DNA from: CAYUMU01 sp964445985 | GTDB lineage: Bacteria; Planctomycetota; Planctomycetia; Pirellulales; S012-138 | Length of the DNA stretch: 64,000 nucleotides | Assembly: GCA_964445985.1 (NCBI GenBank) | Contig: CAYUMU010000017.1 | Span: forward strand, 22,938 to 86,937 | Reading direction: 5' to 3' | In this document: one piece after another, positions 18,555-29,000 of the stretch | Layout of the letters: every line of letters begins with the position of its first letter | Numbering within the stretch: the first letter of the stretch is position 1 | Position numbers and translations under genes: made by a program | The notes under the pieces: model-generated | What the model saw: the letters and a program-made list of their open reading frames with translations, nothing else | What the model was told of the DNA's origin: nothing | The model's database searches: none

Positions 18555-19664
18555 ATGGGCCTTAAGATCGATCGCGACCAAAGCCGCTTCAAACAGATCG
18601 TGCGCGGCAAGATCCGTCAGAACCTGCGAAAGTACGTTTCGCAAGGCGAGATGATCGGCCGCAAAGGCCGCGATCTGGTCAGCATCCCCATTCCCCAGCT
18701 CGACGTCCCCCACTTTCGCTTCGGCAAAAATGGCTCCGGCGGCGCGGGGCAGGGCGACGGCGAAGTGGGCCAGCCCATCGGCAAGGGAGGCGATCAAGAC
18801 AGCGGCCCGGGCGAAGCCGGCAGCGATCCGGGCGCCCACATTCTCGAAGTTGAAGTCTCGCTCGACGAACTGGCCGCCATCCTCGGCGATGAGCTCGAAC
18901 TGCCTCGCGTGCAGCCCAAGGGCCGCGAAAACATCTCTCAAGAAAAATCCCGCTACAACAGCATCCGCCGCACCGGCCCCGAGTCGTTGCGGCACTTCAA
19001 ACGCACCTACATGCAGGCCCTCCGCCGCCAAATTTCGTCAGGCACTTACAACCCAGGCAACCCCCTGATCGTGCCCTACCGCGAGGACCGCCGCTACCGC
19101 TCGTGGGACGTGGTGCACGAAAAGGTCGCCAACGCCGTCATTATTTACATGATGGATGTCTCCGGCTCCATGACCGAAGAGCAGAAACAGATCGTGCGGG
19201 TGGAAGCCTTCTGGATCGATACCTGGCTCCGCAGCCAGTACGACGGCGTCGATTGCCGCTACATCATTCACGACGCCGCCGCCAAGGAGGTAGACGAAAA
19301 CACCTTCTACCATACCCGCGAAAGCGGCGGCACCCGCATCAGTTCGGCCTACCGCGTGGCCGCCGACCTGATCCAAAATTCGTACCCGCCGCATGAATGG
19401 AACATTTATTGCTTCCAATTTTCCGACGGCGACAACTGGGGTGAAGACAACGAACGCAGCCTGGGCTTGCTCCGCGAACGCATCCTGCCGCATGTGAACC
19501 TGTTTTGCTACGGCCAGGTGGAAAGCCCCTACGGCAGTGGCGAGTACATTCACTCCCTGGCCACCCTCGCCGGCGATGCGGGCGAGCGGTTGGTGCTTTC
19601 CGAAATCCCCGATCGCGAAGCCATCTACGAATCGATCAAGACGTTTCTTGGCAAAGGTAAATGA
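18555..19664 (+). CDS. YeaH/YhbH family protein (DUF444, VWA-like)
   Basis: 369 residues. The start MGLKIDRDQSRFKQIVRGKI and the Gly/Asp-rich segment (58-93) match DUF444. A von Willebrand A-like domain begins near residue 190 with DVSGSM at 201-206, a MIDAS-type metal site, followed by YIIHDAAAKEVDENTFYHTRESGGTRIS. Family members are partners of PrkA. The position between prkA and spoVR is the expected one. Cytoplasmic; molecular activity is not established for the family. Confidence 0.93.
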   Translation: MGLKIDRDQSRFKQIVRGKIRQNLRKYVSQGEMIGRKGRDLVSIPIPQLDVPHFRFGKNGSGGAGQGDGEVGQPIGKGGDQDSGPGEAGSDPGAHILEVEVSLDELAAILGDELELPRVQPKGRENISQEKSRYNSIRRTGPESLRHFKRTYMQALRRQISSGTYNPGNPLIVPYREDRRYRSWDVVHEKVANAVIIYMMDVSGSMTEEQKQIVRVEAFWIDTWLRSQYDGVDCRYIIHDAAAKEVDENTFYHTRESGGTRISSAYRVAADLIQNSYPPHEWNIYCFQFSDGDNWGEDNERSLGLLRERILPHVNLFCYGQVESPYGSGEYIHSLATLAGDAGERLVLSEIPDREAIYESIKTFLGKGK

Positions 19665-19721
19665 GGAAGATGTGACGATTTATTAAGTACGCAAAAAAAT
19701 CCAATCTCCAGGTGGAAAACT

Positions 19722-19943
19722 ATGATTCAGCCCCTCACCGCCGACCAACTCGCCGCCTTGCAGCGCACGTCGCAAGTGCACCATTACCGCGTTCAGCTAG
19801 GCCACGTTCAGGTGGACGTCGATGCCGCCGATGCCCAAGAGGCCCTCCGCCATGGGCGAAAGCGGCTGTGCGTGGAGTTTCCGCGACTGTGGGATCTGAT
19901 TCAAAGCACCCCCGACGCCCGCTTCACCGTGCTGGGCGACTGA
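19722..19943 (+). CDS. Small unknown protein between yeaH-like and spoVR genes
   Basis: 73 residues starting MIQPLTADQLAALQRTSQVH, rich in charged residues, with no signal or membrane segment. The body has alternating beta-like (HHYRVQLGHVQVDVD) and helical (AADAQEALRHGRKRLCVEF) stretches. An AGGTGG sequence lies about 10 bases before the ATG. It is placed in line with prkA, the DUF444 gene and spoVR, so it may be an accessory part of the module. No family is recognised. Confidence 0.65.
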   Translation: MIQPLTADQLAALQRTSQVHHYRVQLGHVQVDVDAADAQEALRHGRKRLCVEFPRLWDLIQSTPDARFTVLGD

Positions 19944-19952
19944 AAAGTATTC

Positions 19953-19979
19953 GTCATTCCCGCGCAGGCGGGAATCCAG
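19953..19979 (+). repeat. REP-like palindrome, copy 4
   Basis: GTCATTCCCGCG ... CGGGAATCCAG, 9 bases after the stop of the small ORF. Same family as the copies at 12134 and 18323-18405. Confidence 0.85.
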
Positions 19980-20066
19980 TGTCGCGAAGCGCCCCCCCGA
20001 CGGGGATGGGGGTGCCGCGGCGGTAAAGACCCCAGCAATATGAATTCGCCTCGACTGTGAGGAAAT

Positions 20067-20110
20067 AGCGAGGGGGAACCAAAGGCCCCGCCAGGCCATT
20101 CCCCCTCGCT
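20067..20110. repeat. 12-bp perfect inverted repeat upstream of spoVR
   Basis: AGCGAGGGGGAA at 20067-20078 pairs exactly with TTCCCCCTCGCT at 20099-20110 around a 20-base loop, ending 20 bases before the spoVR ATG. It could hide or expose the ribosome-binding region of spoVR, or simply be another dispersed palindrome. Confidence 0.6.
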
Positions 20111-20130
20111 CTTTCCAAGAGGGTTTCTCC

Positions 20131-21663
20131 ATGCACCGCTTTCAACCACTCACGCCCGAACTCATTGCTGCTCAAGCGCAAATGAAGCAGCATGCCGAAA
20201 ACTATGGCCTGGATTGTTTCCCGGTCATTTTCGAGGTGGTGGACTACGATCAGCTCAATGCGGTGGCGGCCTACGGGGGGTTCCCCACCCGCTATCCTCA
20301 TTGGCGGTTTGGCATGGAATACGAGCAGCTTTCCAAGAGCTATTCGTATGGTCTCTCCAAGATTTACGAGCTGGTGATCAACAACGATCCCTGCTACGCC
20401 TACCTGATGCAGTCCAACTCGCTCACCGATCAAAAGCTGGTCATGGCCCACGTGTATGGCCACTGCGATTTCTTCAAGAACAATTATTGGTTCAGCCGCA
20501 CCAGTCGCAAAATGATGGATGAGATGGCGAACCACGGCAACCGCGTGCGGCGCTATATGGAACGCTTTGGCGTCGAAAAGGTCGAGGCATTCATCGATGC
20601 CTGTCTCTCAGTCGAAGACCTGATCGACATCCATTCCCCCTTCATCAAACGCCAGGACGACAACGGCAGCCGCTATCGGTTTTCCGCCGCCGACGAAGAA
20701 CCCGAGTCGCCGCGGCCAGGCAAGTTCCAGGCCAAAGACTACATGGACGACTTCATCAATCCGCCCGGCCGCCTGGCCGCCGAGGCGGAAAGCATGCGGC
20801 TACGCCAAGAAGAACAACTCCGCGATACCTCGCTCCCCACCCGCGACGTGCTGCTGTACATCCTCGAGAATGGCCCCCTGCGTCCCTGGCAGGCCGACGT
20901 GCTCTCCATCATTCGCGACGAAGCCTACTATTTTGCACCCCAGGGCCAGACCAAAATCATGAACGAAGGTTGGGCCACCTACTGGCATTCCACCATCATG
21001 ACCCGCCACGGCCTGGAGCCTAACGACGTGGTCGATTACGCCGACCATACCGCCGGCACGCTGGCCACGCACGGCAACCGCCTCAACCCCTACAAGTTGG
21101 GTGTCGAGCTGTTCCGCGATATTGAAGATCGCTGGAACCGGGGACGCTTCGGCCGCGAGTACGAAGACTGCCACAACATCGAAGACCGCCGCAACTGGGA
21201 CACCCACGCCGGCCAGGGCCGCCAGAAAATCTTCGAAGTCCGCCGCATCCACAACGACGTGACCTTCCTCGATAGCTTCCTCACCGAGGACTTCTGCCGC
21301 GAGCACAAGCTGTTCTCGTTCAGCTACAACGAGCAGACCGATTACTACGAGATCGACAGCCGCGAATTCGACCGCGTCAAACAGCAACTCCTCGGCAGCC
21401 TCACCAACCTCGGCCGGCCGATCATCGAACTCATCGACGGCAACTACAAGAACCGCGCCGAGTTGTATCTGCTGCACCAGTTCCAAGGCGTGGAAATCCA
21501 CCGCGGCTATGCCCGCGACACCCTCGCCAACCTGCATACCCTCTGGGGCCGGCCCGTGCACATTGAAACCGTGTTCGAAGACGCTCCCACCGTGCTGAGC
21601 TTCGACGGCATCGAACACAAAATCACCAAGGGCAAGGCCCGGAACAAAATTTGCGAGCGTTGA
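20131..21663 (+). CDS. spoVR: SpoVR family protein
   Basis: 510 residues of standard SpoVR sequence: FPVIFEVVDYDQLNAVAAYG, FPTRYPHWRFGMEYEQL, a HVYGHCDFFKNN histidine cluster, GWATYWHSTIM, and YDRVKQQLLG-like C-terminus (DRVKQQLLGSLTN). In Bacillus the family is needed for spore cortex formation; in non-sporing bacteria it accompanies PrkA and YeaH. The region from about 195 to 225 is an acidic linker. The ATG follows CCAAGAGGG. Planctomycetes do not form endospores, so a general stress role is more likely. Confidence 0.95.
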   Translation: MHRFQPLTPELIAAQAQMKQHAENYGLDCFPVIFEVVDYDQLNAVAAYGGFPTRYPHWRFGMEYEQLSKSYSYGLSKIYELVINNDPCYAYLMQSNSLTDQKLVMAHVYGHCDFFKNNYWFSRTSRKMMDEMANHGNRVRRYMERFGVEKVEAFIDACLSVEDLIDIHSPFIKRQDDNGSRYRFSAADEEPESPRPGKFQAKDYMDDFINPPGRLAAEAESMRLRQEEQLRDTSLPTRDVLLYILENGPLRPWQADVLSIIRDEAYYFAPQGQTKIMNEGWATYWHSTIMTRHGLEPNDVVDYADHTAGTLATHGNRLNPYKLGVELFRDIEDRWNRGRFGREYEDCHNIEDRRNWDTHAGQGRQKIFEVRRIHNDVTFLDSFLTEDFCREHKLFSFSYNEQTDYYEIDSREFDRVKQQLLGSLTNLGRPIIELIDGNYKNRAELYLLHQFQGVEIHRGYARDTLANLHTLWGRPVHIETVFEDAPTVLSFDGIEHKITKGKARNKICER

Positions 21664-21757
21664 GAAAATTCGCACCCCCCTCTCCGCGTATAATCATGCA
21701 GAGGGTGGCCGCCCTCAGTGAAGCACGTTTCGGCACACCCATATTGGGCAAATCCCC

Positions 21758-22219
21758 ATGAGCATCCAAAATCAACTCAAGCAGGAACTGGCCGGTCTCA
21801 CCGGCCCAGGTCCGCACTCCATCCACCTGGCCGAGGGCGGTCAGAGGTTGGTGTGCGAGTTGGCCTCGCTCGACCGCTTGGCCTGCGCCTGCGATGAGCT
21901 GCGACTGGAAACTCCCCGCCTGGCAGGGCTTGCGTTGGATGAGCTCAAGCGGCAATCGGCCGAGCTAGCAGCCCGGCTGACCTATTTGCTCGAACCGATT
22001 TCCCCGGTGGAAGCCGACGGCGAAAGCTGCACGGTGCAAATGCGTTCCAATCCGCCGCATCGCGACGACGACGGAACGCGCTACTATGAACTGCTCATGC
22101 GCCGCGGCGGCAGTATTTCGCTGCAACGCTGGCAAAGCCAGAGCGGCGCCCCTCGCCAGAAAATCGCCGCTGAGCTCACCCGAGAAGTCCTGCTCCGCCT
22201 GGTGGGCGATTTTCAATAA
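21758..22219 (+). CDS. Unknown protein, 153 residues
   Basis: Soluble, charged protein beginning MSIQNQLKQELAGLTGPGPH. A helical middle (LDELKRQSAELAARLTYLLE) and a beta-rich C-terminus (CTVQMRSNPP...RYYELLMRRGGSISLQRWQ) are evident, ending with a helix. Codon use matches neighbours and the ATG is clear. It follows spoVR by 94 bases on the same strand, so it may belong to the same transcript. No family recognised. Confidence 0.75.
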   Translation: MSIQNQLKQELAGLTGPGPHSIHLAEGGQRLVCELASLDRLACACDELRLETPRLAGLALDELKRQSAELAARLTYLLEPISPVEADGESCTVQMRSNPPHRDDDGTRYYELLMRRGGSISLQRWQSQSGAPRQKIAAELTREVLLRLVGDFQ

Positions 22220-22303
22220 GATCGCCTTCCTTCGCAGCGCCACCCCCGGTTGAGAACCATCGTGCGGATGACGGAACCCGTTTCGCTACGCCTGCGACTG
22301 CCC

Positions 22304-23299
22304 CTACGAAGCAAGCGGAGCAATCTCGCTGGCCATTTCATGAGCCCAGGCGGCCGCCCCCAGGCTGGTGGCGTCGTCTCCCAGCTTGGCGGCCACCACC
22401 TTAAAGGTTTGCTCAAAGCTGGGCATCACCCGCTGTTTGCAGGCTTTCTCCACTTCGTCCACGAACAGCTTGCTCATCGCCTCGACCAGGCCGCCGCCGA
22501 GTACCACCACGTCGGGCAGCAGCAGGTTGATCACGCCCCCCATCGCAATGCCGATTTCAAAGGCGGCATCGCGCACGATCTGCTCCACAATTTTGTCGCC
22601 CGCCTTGATCGAGTCGGCCAAGGCACTGCTGCGAATGTTCGTCAGGTCGGTTCCACAGTTTTTCATCAGGTGCGGGGCCTGGCCTCGATAGGCCGCCTGC
22701 GCCGCCGCCGCCGAAATGGCCAGCCGGCTCGCCACGGCTTCCAAGCAGCCGCGCCGACCGCAGCCACAGCGGGGACCGTCGGGGTCCACCGGCACATGGC
22801 CGATCTCCATGGCGCTGCTCACCTTGCCTCGCAAAATACGGCCCTGGTACACGCAGCCGCCGCCGATGCCCGTCCCGGGAAACACCCCCACCACGCACCG
22901 CGCGTCGCGTCCGGCCCCAAACCGGTATTCCCCATACACGCCGGCGTCAACGTCGTTGAGAATCACCGTGGGACAGCCGAATTCCTTTTCCATCAGCTCC
23001 TTGATCGGCACCTTTTTCCAACCCAAGTTGGGGGTGTCGAGCAAAATGCCGCGATCCAAATCGAGCGGACCAGGACAGGCCATGCCAATGCCAGCCAACG
23101 CCTTGCGATCGATGTTGGCGTCTTTCAGGGCCCCATCAATCACCTGAATAATGCGGGCCACCCCCGCCTCGGCCCCTTCCGCCCCCTTGGTCCGTTTCCG
23201 CTGCCGTCCCAGTTTTTGGAACTGCGCGTCGAAGACCGTGGCCAGCATCTTCGTGCCGCCTAAGTCAAATCCAATCCAGGAAGTGTCTGGCTTGTTCAT
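22304..23299 (-). CDS. ROK family sugar kinase (glucokinase-like)
   Basis: 331 residues. ATP-binding DLGGTK at 12-17, the catalytic LNDVDAG with Asp116, PGTGIGGG, and the zinc motif EIGH ... CGCGRRGCLE at 178-187 define a ROK protein with intact metal ligands. Such proteins phosphorylate glucose or related sugars with ATP in the cytoplasm. No helix-turn-helix domain is present, so it is a kinase and not a ROK repressor. Convergent with the preceding unknown gene. Confidence 0.92.
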   Translation of the reverse strand: MNKPDTSWIGFDLGGTKMLATVFDAQFQKLGRQRKRTKGAEGAEAGVARIIQVIDGALKDANIDRKALAGIGMACPGPLDLDRGILLDTPNLGWKKVPIKELMEKEFGCPTVILNDVDAGVYGEYRFGAGRDARCVVGVFPGTGIGGGCVYQGRILRGKVSSAMEIGHVPVDPDGPRCGCGRRGCLEAVASRLAISAAAAQAAYRGQAPHLMKNCGTDLTNIRSSALADSIKAGDKIVEQIVRDAAFEIGIAMGGVINLLLPDVVVLGGGLVEAMSKLFVDEVEKACKQRVMPSFEQTFKVVAAKLGDDATSLGAAAWAHEMASEIAPLAS

Positions 23300-23570
23300 C
23301 GCGGTACTGTCGCTGGGAAATGAGGATGTTGCCGATTCCGCTCGACCGCCCTGGCCGCCAGGGCAGTTGCCGTATTGTAAGATGCTGGAGAGACAATTCT
23401 ACCGGTTGCGTAAACGGCACTCGGTGTTCCTGCTTCCGCGCCGGCCAACCACCCGCGCTCGGCGCGGCGCCCTCACCGAGCCAGGGCGGGGCCAATTCGC
23501 CGATCGAGCCATCTGGCGGGACGGCATCCGGCCATCGTCCAAAAACTAGGTCAAGCGAGGAAAGAAGCCA

Positions 23571-24050
23571 ATGAATGAGCCCCCGAAAAAACCCCTTTCG
23601 CCCGCGCGCCTTAACCTCAGCCGTGGCCGGATGCCTTGGCGGGTCCTGTTCGCTGTCCTGCTGGGGCTATCCTCCCTGGCGCGCGCGGACCAAGATTCCC
23701 CGCCCCTGCGCGTCATGAGCTTCAACATTCGCTACGGCGCCGCGAACGACGGCCAAAACGCCTGGGACAACCGCCGCGAAGGCGTGAAACAAGCCATTGC
23801 CCGCTTCCATCCCGACCTGCTCTCGGCCCAAGAAGTGCTCGATTTTCAGGCAAAAGCATTGCAAGAAATGCTGCCAGGCTACGGATTTGTAGGGGTCGGC
23901 CGGGCCGATGGACGAACCGAGGGCGAGTTCTCCCTCCACGAATGGGTAGTTCGCGAAATTAATCCACGAAAATCTGGAAGCAGATTATTGACGACGCTCG
24001 GCGTCTCTGGCATATTGATGCGTACGGGCCTCCTGCCCCGGCCCGTATGA
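23571..24050 (+). pseudogene. Truncated endonuclease/exonuclease/phosphatase-family protein
   Basis: 159 residues. After a signal-like segment (about 24-42) it reads LRVMSFNIRYGAANDGQNAWDNRR, HPDLLSAQEVLDFQ (metal-binding Asn and Glu) and YGFVGVGRADGRTEGEFS, the typical start of exported EEP-fold nucleases/phosphoesterases. At about residue 121 the similarity stops and an unrelated tail (HEWVVREINPRKSG...) runs to the stop. The catalytic C-terminal half with the GDFN and SDH motifs is missing. A strong terminator hairpin follows. I read it as a deletion remnant; the tail and terminator may come from a different sequence. Confidence 0.7.
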
Positions 24051-24092
24051 GCCTCGTCCCGACCCTGCCCCTCGGGACGGGGCATTTTTTTT
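24051..24092 (+). terminator. Intrinsic terminator
   Basis: GCCTCGTCCCGA (24051-24062) pairs with TCGGGACGGGGC (24072-24083) with one G-T wobble, around a nine-base C-rich loop, followed by A and eight T residues. A second hairpin with TACGGGCC/GGCCCGTA arms (24023-24047) lies just before it. It ends the truncated EEP gene and separates it from kdsD. Confidence 0.8.
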
Positions 24093-24270
24093 ACGCCGCC
24101 TCAAATCTGCCCCTGGCGCGGCTGCCGAACTGCCGAACCCAGTTCTCGAACTGCGTTGCACCATTGGGCCTCCCCCGCTAGAATCCCCGCCCCGCGGCTG
24201 CGCTCCCCACGCGCTCCTTGGCCGCGCCCTGCGCTGGATCGAGACACCTTACTGAACGGCAGGTATCGGA

Positions 24271-25350
24271 ATGGAAGCCGATCGACCCTTGCCCCCGGCT
24301 CTTACGCCGCTGGAGCAACTTCGCTGCGGAAAAGAAGTCATTGCCGCCTATGCTGGCACGCTCTCCGACCTGGCCGGACGGCTCGGCGCTCGCTTCTGCG
24401 AGGCGGCCGACCTGTTGTTTGAATGCCGCGGCAGCGTGATCGTCTCTGGCATGGGCAAGGCCGGCCTCATCGGGCAAAAAATCACCGCCACCCTGGCCTC
24501 CATCGGCACGCGCAGTCATTACCTGCACCCGGCCGAAGCCATGCACGGCGACCTGGGCCGGGTCCATCGCGACGATGTAATGCTCATCTTCTCGCAAAGC
24601 GGCGAGACCGAAGAAGTGCTGCGAATGCTCCCCTCGCTGGCAGAGTTCGGCGTGCCGATGGTCGCCGTAACCTGCCGGCCTAAAAGCAGTTTAGGAAGGG
24701 CCGCCGCCATCGTGCTCGACCTCGGTCCCATCGAAGAAGCCTGCCCCCTGGGCCTGGCCCCCACGACCAGCGCCGCTGCCATGCTGGCGATGGGCGACGC
24801 CCTGGCACTGGTGGTCAGCCGCATGCGGCGGTTTGAAGCCAGCGATTTTGCCCGCTTCCACCCCGGCGGCAGCCTGGGATTCCGGCTCAGCCGCGTGGAG
24901 GATAATCTACGACCGCTGGATGAGTGTCGGGTGGCGAACGAGAAACAAACCGTTCGCGGCGTATTCGTCGGCCTGTGCCGGCCCGGCCGCCGCACGGGCG
25001 CTATTATGCTGGTGAACGACGACGGACAGCTCACCGGCCTGTTCACCGATAGCGACCTGGCTCGGCTGTTCGAGCGGCGGAACGAATCGGCCCTCGATGC
25101 CCCGATTTGCACCGTCATGACGGCCCGACCGCTGTGCGTGCGGCAGGGGGCGCCCATGAGTCAGGCCGTGGAATTGCTAGGGCAACGAAAAATCAGCGAA
25201 TTGCCCGTGGTCGATGCCGCGGGTCGCCCGCTGGGGTTGATCGACGTGACCGATATTGTGTCCCATTTACCCAAGGAATCGGAGAGCCTGTTGCCGGGAG
25301 CTTCGCAAGTGCCCGCCCCTGGCTCGCCATCCCGAGCCCGCACGGCATAA
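24271..25350 (+). CDS. kdsD: Arabinose-5-phosphate isomerase (KpsF/GutQ/KdsD family)
   Basis: 359 residues with the complete family layout: a SIS isomerase domain (VIVSGMGKAGLIGQKI, THYLHPAEAMHGDLG-like SHYLHPAEAMHGDLG, SQSGETEEVL, HPGGSLGFRL) followed by two CBS domains (about 215-275 and 285-345). It interconverts ribulose-5-phosphate and arabinose-5-phosphate, the first step towards Kdo. Directly followed by kdsC, as in E. coli, which supports the assignment over a GutQ-type isomerase. Fifteen to twenty residues at the C-terminus are Pro/Ser-rich. Confidence 0.93.
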   Translation: MEADRPLPPALTPLEQLRCGKEVIAAYAGTLSDLAGRLGARFCEAADLLFECRGSVIVSGMGKAGLIGQKITATLASIGTRSHYLHPAEAMHGDLGRVHRDDVMLIFSQSGETEEVLRMLPSLAEFGVPMVAVTCRPKSSLGRAAAIVLDLGPIEEACPLGLAPTTSAAAMLAMGDALALVVSRMRRFEASDFARFHPGGSLGFRLSRVEDNLRPLDECRVANEKQTVRGVFVGLCRPGRRTGAIMLVNDDGQLTGLFTDSDLARLFERRNESALDAPICTVMTARPLCVRQGAPMSQAVELLGQRKISELPVVDAAGRPLGLIDVTDIVSHLPKESESLLPGASQVPAPGSPSRARTA

Positions 25351-25459
25351 TTGATATTAATATTGATGCTGAGTGAAGCGGTTGCCTCGCACGCGGCGGC
25401 ATCCGTCTCACCCGCGTGGCCATGTTGCGAAGCAGCTCTATCCGCTGGCGATCCATCTG

Positions 25460-25987
25460 ATGAAACTACCGCAGAAGTGCCAGGCCATTGAACTGATTCT
25501 CGCCGATGTCGACGGCGTGCTCACCGACGGTGGACTGGTGTACGACAACCAGGGGATCGAGTCCAAACGGTTTCACGTGCGCGACGGCTTTGGCGTGCGA
25601 CTCTGGCAAAGGGCAGGAGGACGCTTCGGCCTGATCACCGGTCGCAGCTCGCACATGGTTCGCATGAGAGCGGCCGAACTGGAAATCACCGTGTTAAGGC
25701 AAGGCAGCCAAGACAAGCTGGCAGCCGTGAAAGAAGTGCTGGAGGAATTGAAGCTTTCGCCGACCCGAGTTTGCTACATCGGCGACGACTTGCCCGACCT
25801 GTCCGCCGTACAGTACGTGGGGCTGGGGGTGGCTGTCGCCGATGCGTGCCCCGAACTCAAAGCGGCGGCCGCGTATGTCACCACGTCGGCCGGCGGACAG
25901 GGCGCCGCTCGCGAAACCGTGGAAATGATCTTGAAAGCCCAGCGCCGTTGGGACGATTTGATTCAAACGTACTCGTTAACCCAATAG
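25460..25987 (+). CDS. kdsC: Kdo-8-phosphate phosphatase (KdsC, HAD superfamily)
   Basis: 175 residues from the ATG at 25460. HAD motif I reads LADVDGVLTDGGL, with the KdsC-typical DxDGxLTDG; FHVRDGFGVRLW and GLITGRSS (motif II) follow, K in QDKLAAVKEV, and motif IV is YIGDDLPDL. The enzyme removes phosphate from Kdo-8-phosphate. An in-frame GTG at 25373 would add 29 residues with no family character, so the ATG is preferred. Lies 110 bases after kdsD and 64 bases before the OstA-like gene. Confidence 0.92.
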   Translation: MKLPQKCQAIELILADVDGVLTDGGLVYDNQGIESKRFHVRDGFGVRLWQRAGGRFGLITGRSSHMVRMRAAELEITVLRQGSQDKLAAVKEVLEELKLSPTRVCYIGDDLPDLSAVQYVGLGVAVADACPELKAAAAYVTTSAGGQGAARETVEMILKAQRRWDDLIQTYSLTQ

Positions 25988-26051
25988 GGTAGCCGCCAGC
26001 GATGCGATAGCATTGCCGCACCGTGGCCGGAAATGGAATTCAACCCCGGGG

Positions 26052-29000
26052 ATGGCCGTGGGCTTACGCCTGCTCAGAATCGCCGTTAGCGCTGCCGCCG
26101 TGTTCGTAGCCTATACCTGCTACGCCTGGTTGGCCGTGCCCTGGATTGAGCCAGCCGCGGCCGTGGTCGAGGCACACGACGGTCCGCTGCCCCCACGGCC
26201 AGATCGCAACGTCACTCCGCCCGACGATTCCATGCTGGCCTGGTTTGGCCACCAACCGGGCGCCTGGGAGCTGGAGAGCCCCAAACGCCTGCAAAACGAC
26301 CAGGGCATATTGTTGCTGCAAGAGTACACCAACCTGGGGTCCGGCAAGCTCAAGATCAAGCCCTGCACCATTGTGTTCATGTCCGACGATGAATCCAAAC
26401 CCCGCGAGCAACGCATCCGCGAGGCCACCATTCTGCAAGCCCCCGACGGCGCGATCCTCAAATTCGATCAAGAAATCGACCTTCGCCGCGGTGACGTCGG
26501 CAAGGTCGAAAGCGGCCTGCTGCTGGGCAAGGTAACCATCCGCAGCGATCAAAAACTGCCAGGGCCGGCCGACGACCTGATGATCTCCACGTTCGACGTG
26601 GCCCTCACGACCGAAGCCATCACCACCCCGCATACCGTGCAGTTCCGCTGGGGCGCCAATCATGGCTCGGGCCGAGGCATGCAGATCGATCTGCTCGACG
26701 ACAAAACGGCCAAAAAGCAGGGGGTGGCAAACAAGTTCGGCCGCGTGAAACTGCTGACCCTCGCGCACGATGTGCAAATGAACTTCCAGTTCAAAGGGCA
26801 CGCCGGTCCCACCGATATTGCCGCGGCCGCTGCCTCCGATGCTCCCGAGGGAGCCACTCCGGCCGACCAAACTCCGGCCGAGGCGGCCGCCAAACCGCCC
26901 ACCCCGGTCACCATCACTTGCCGCGGCCCGTTCCGTTTTGACTTTGCCCGGCACGTGGCCACCTTCCAAGAACAGGTGGACGTGCTCCGCATCAACACCC
27001 CGGGCGCCAGCGACCGCCTGGCCTGCGAACTGCTCGAATTGCATCTCGCGCCCGACGACACCGCCGAAGCCCAAACGGCCACCGCCGAAAGCGGCTTCCC
27101 CAAACTCAAGGCCAAACGGCTCGTGGCCAAGGGCAACCCCGTGGTGCTCAGCGCGCCGTCGTCGGCCGTGTATGCCCGCGGCGAGTTGCTCACCTACGAG
27201 ATCGATACGCGGCGAATCAGCCTCGAATCGGCTCGCGAAGTGGTCTTCCGCGAACAAACCAACGAAATCCACGCCCAGCAGTTGCACTACCAACCTGGCC
27301 CCGAAGGCCGGATCGGCCAGTTCCTGGCGGTGGGCGAAGGCTGGATGAGTTGGATCATTCCCAACAAGGCCCGCAGCGGCGCTGGCATGCTGGGCGGAGG
27401 CCCGCGGGCCGGGCAACCAGCCGCGCCCGCTGGAAATGAACCAGCCCGCCGGTTCGACGCCCGCTGGACCAAGCAACTCCACGCCCGCCCCCACGAAGGC
27501 CAGCAAGTCATTTCGATGGAAGGGCAAACCGTCAGCCAGATGACGGGCATGGGCAAGATCGCCGCCGAAGAAGTGCACGTGTGGCTGCGCGAAGACCTGG
27601 TGCTGCCAGAAAACCCCCAGCCCGGCAGCACGCCCAAGCCCAAGCCTCAACTCACACCCCAGCGCATGATGGCCCGGGGCGGCGTCGATATCGATTCCGA
27701 CCAACTCACCGGCCGCACCGACAAGCTCGAAGCCTGGTTTGTGGAAGCAGCGCCCCGCGTGGGCAGCATGGCGAAACCAGCGGCTGAACTTGCCTCCAGC
27801 GTGCCCGAGGGCTATTTGCACTACGTTGCCCGGCCGCCGATCGAAGACGGCCATGCGCAAGCGTCCGCGTCAGTCACGCGTCAACCTTGGGTCGTCCGTG
27901 GCCAATCGCCTTCGCCTGTCGCACCGGCGAGTCCCCTCCATAGTCGTCCCGCGCGCGCGGTTATCCCCGGTGCCTTGCCAGGCCTGCCGCCAGCGACCTT
28001 GCCGGGAACATTCCATGGCCAATTCCCCGCCGCCGCGCCAGCGGCAATGCAAGCAGTTCGCCCCCACGGCTTGCCCGTCGCCGATGCCCGCGCCGTGGCG
28101 CCGCGGCGTCCCGTGCAACCCGTCGTCTATAACGGCTCATTGCCCGCGCCTGCCGCCGAAAAGCGACCGCAGCGGTTCCATGTTCGCGGCGATTTGATCC
28201 GCTTGGAAATGCGGATCGTCGCCAAGCAGATGGAGCTTTCGGAAGTGGTGGTGAGCGGCAACGCGCAGCTCAACGAAACCCAAACCCCCGAGCCGGGCGA
28301 GCGTCCGCTGCTGATCACCGGCGACCGCGTGCACGCCGTGCAACAACAGCCCGACGCGGCCGTGGTGACCGTGGTTGGCAAGCCGGGCCATGTCGAAGGC
28401 CGAGGGCTGGCGCTCGATGGCGCGGCCGTGAACCTGGATCAGGCCGCCAACAAGGTTTGGATCGACGGCGCCGGACGCATGACCCTGATCATCGACCGCG
28501 ATCTACAAGGCGAACCCACCGCGCAAGCCCAGCCGCTCTATGTCGATTGGCAGGGGAGCATGCTCTTCGACGGCCGCCAGGCCACCTTCGAACGGCAAGT
28601 GGTCGCATTCCGCCAACAAGAAAAACTACAGACCGAAACGCTTGAAGTGCTGTTCACCGATCAGGTGTCGTTCCGCCGCCAGACGCGGCCCGCCGAGCGG
28701 CCCGAGGTGGCCACCCTCCGCTGCCGCGGCGGCGTGTTCATGGAACGCCGCATGCTCGACCAGCACCAGCAGCTCGAATCATTCGAACAAACGCAAACGC
28801 AGGATCTCACCATCGACCAGCGAACGGGAGCCGTGTTCGCCGCGGGGCCTGGCTGGATCAATCGCCGTGGCTTCACCCGCCGCGGCAGCGGCAGCCCTCT
28901 CAGCTCCAGCCGCGGCGCGCTGGCGGGCGCTTCGGCCGCGACGACCGAAGGCGAAAAGCAACTCACGTTCTTGCGCGTGGAATTCAATCGCAGCATCACC

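Noticed and set aside
26064..27860. 598-codon antisense frame inside the OstA-like gene
   Set aside because: Low-complexity His/Gly/Leu composition typical of reversed GC-rich codons; no start signal.
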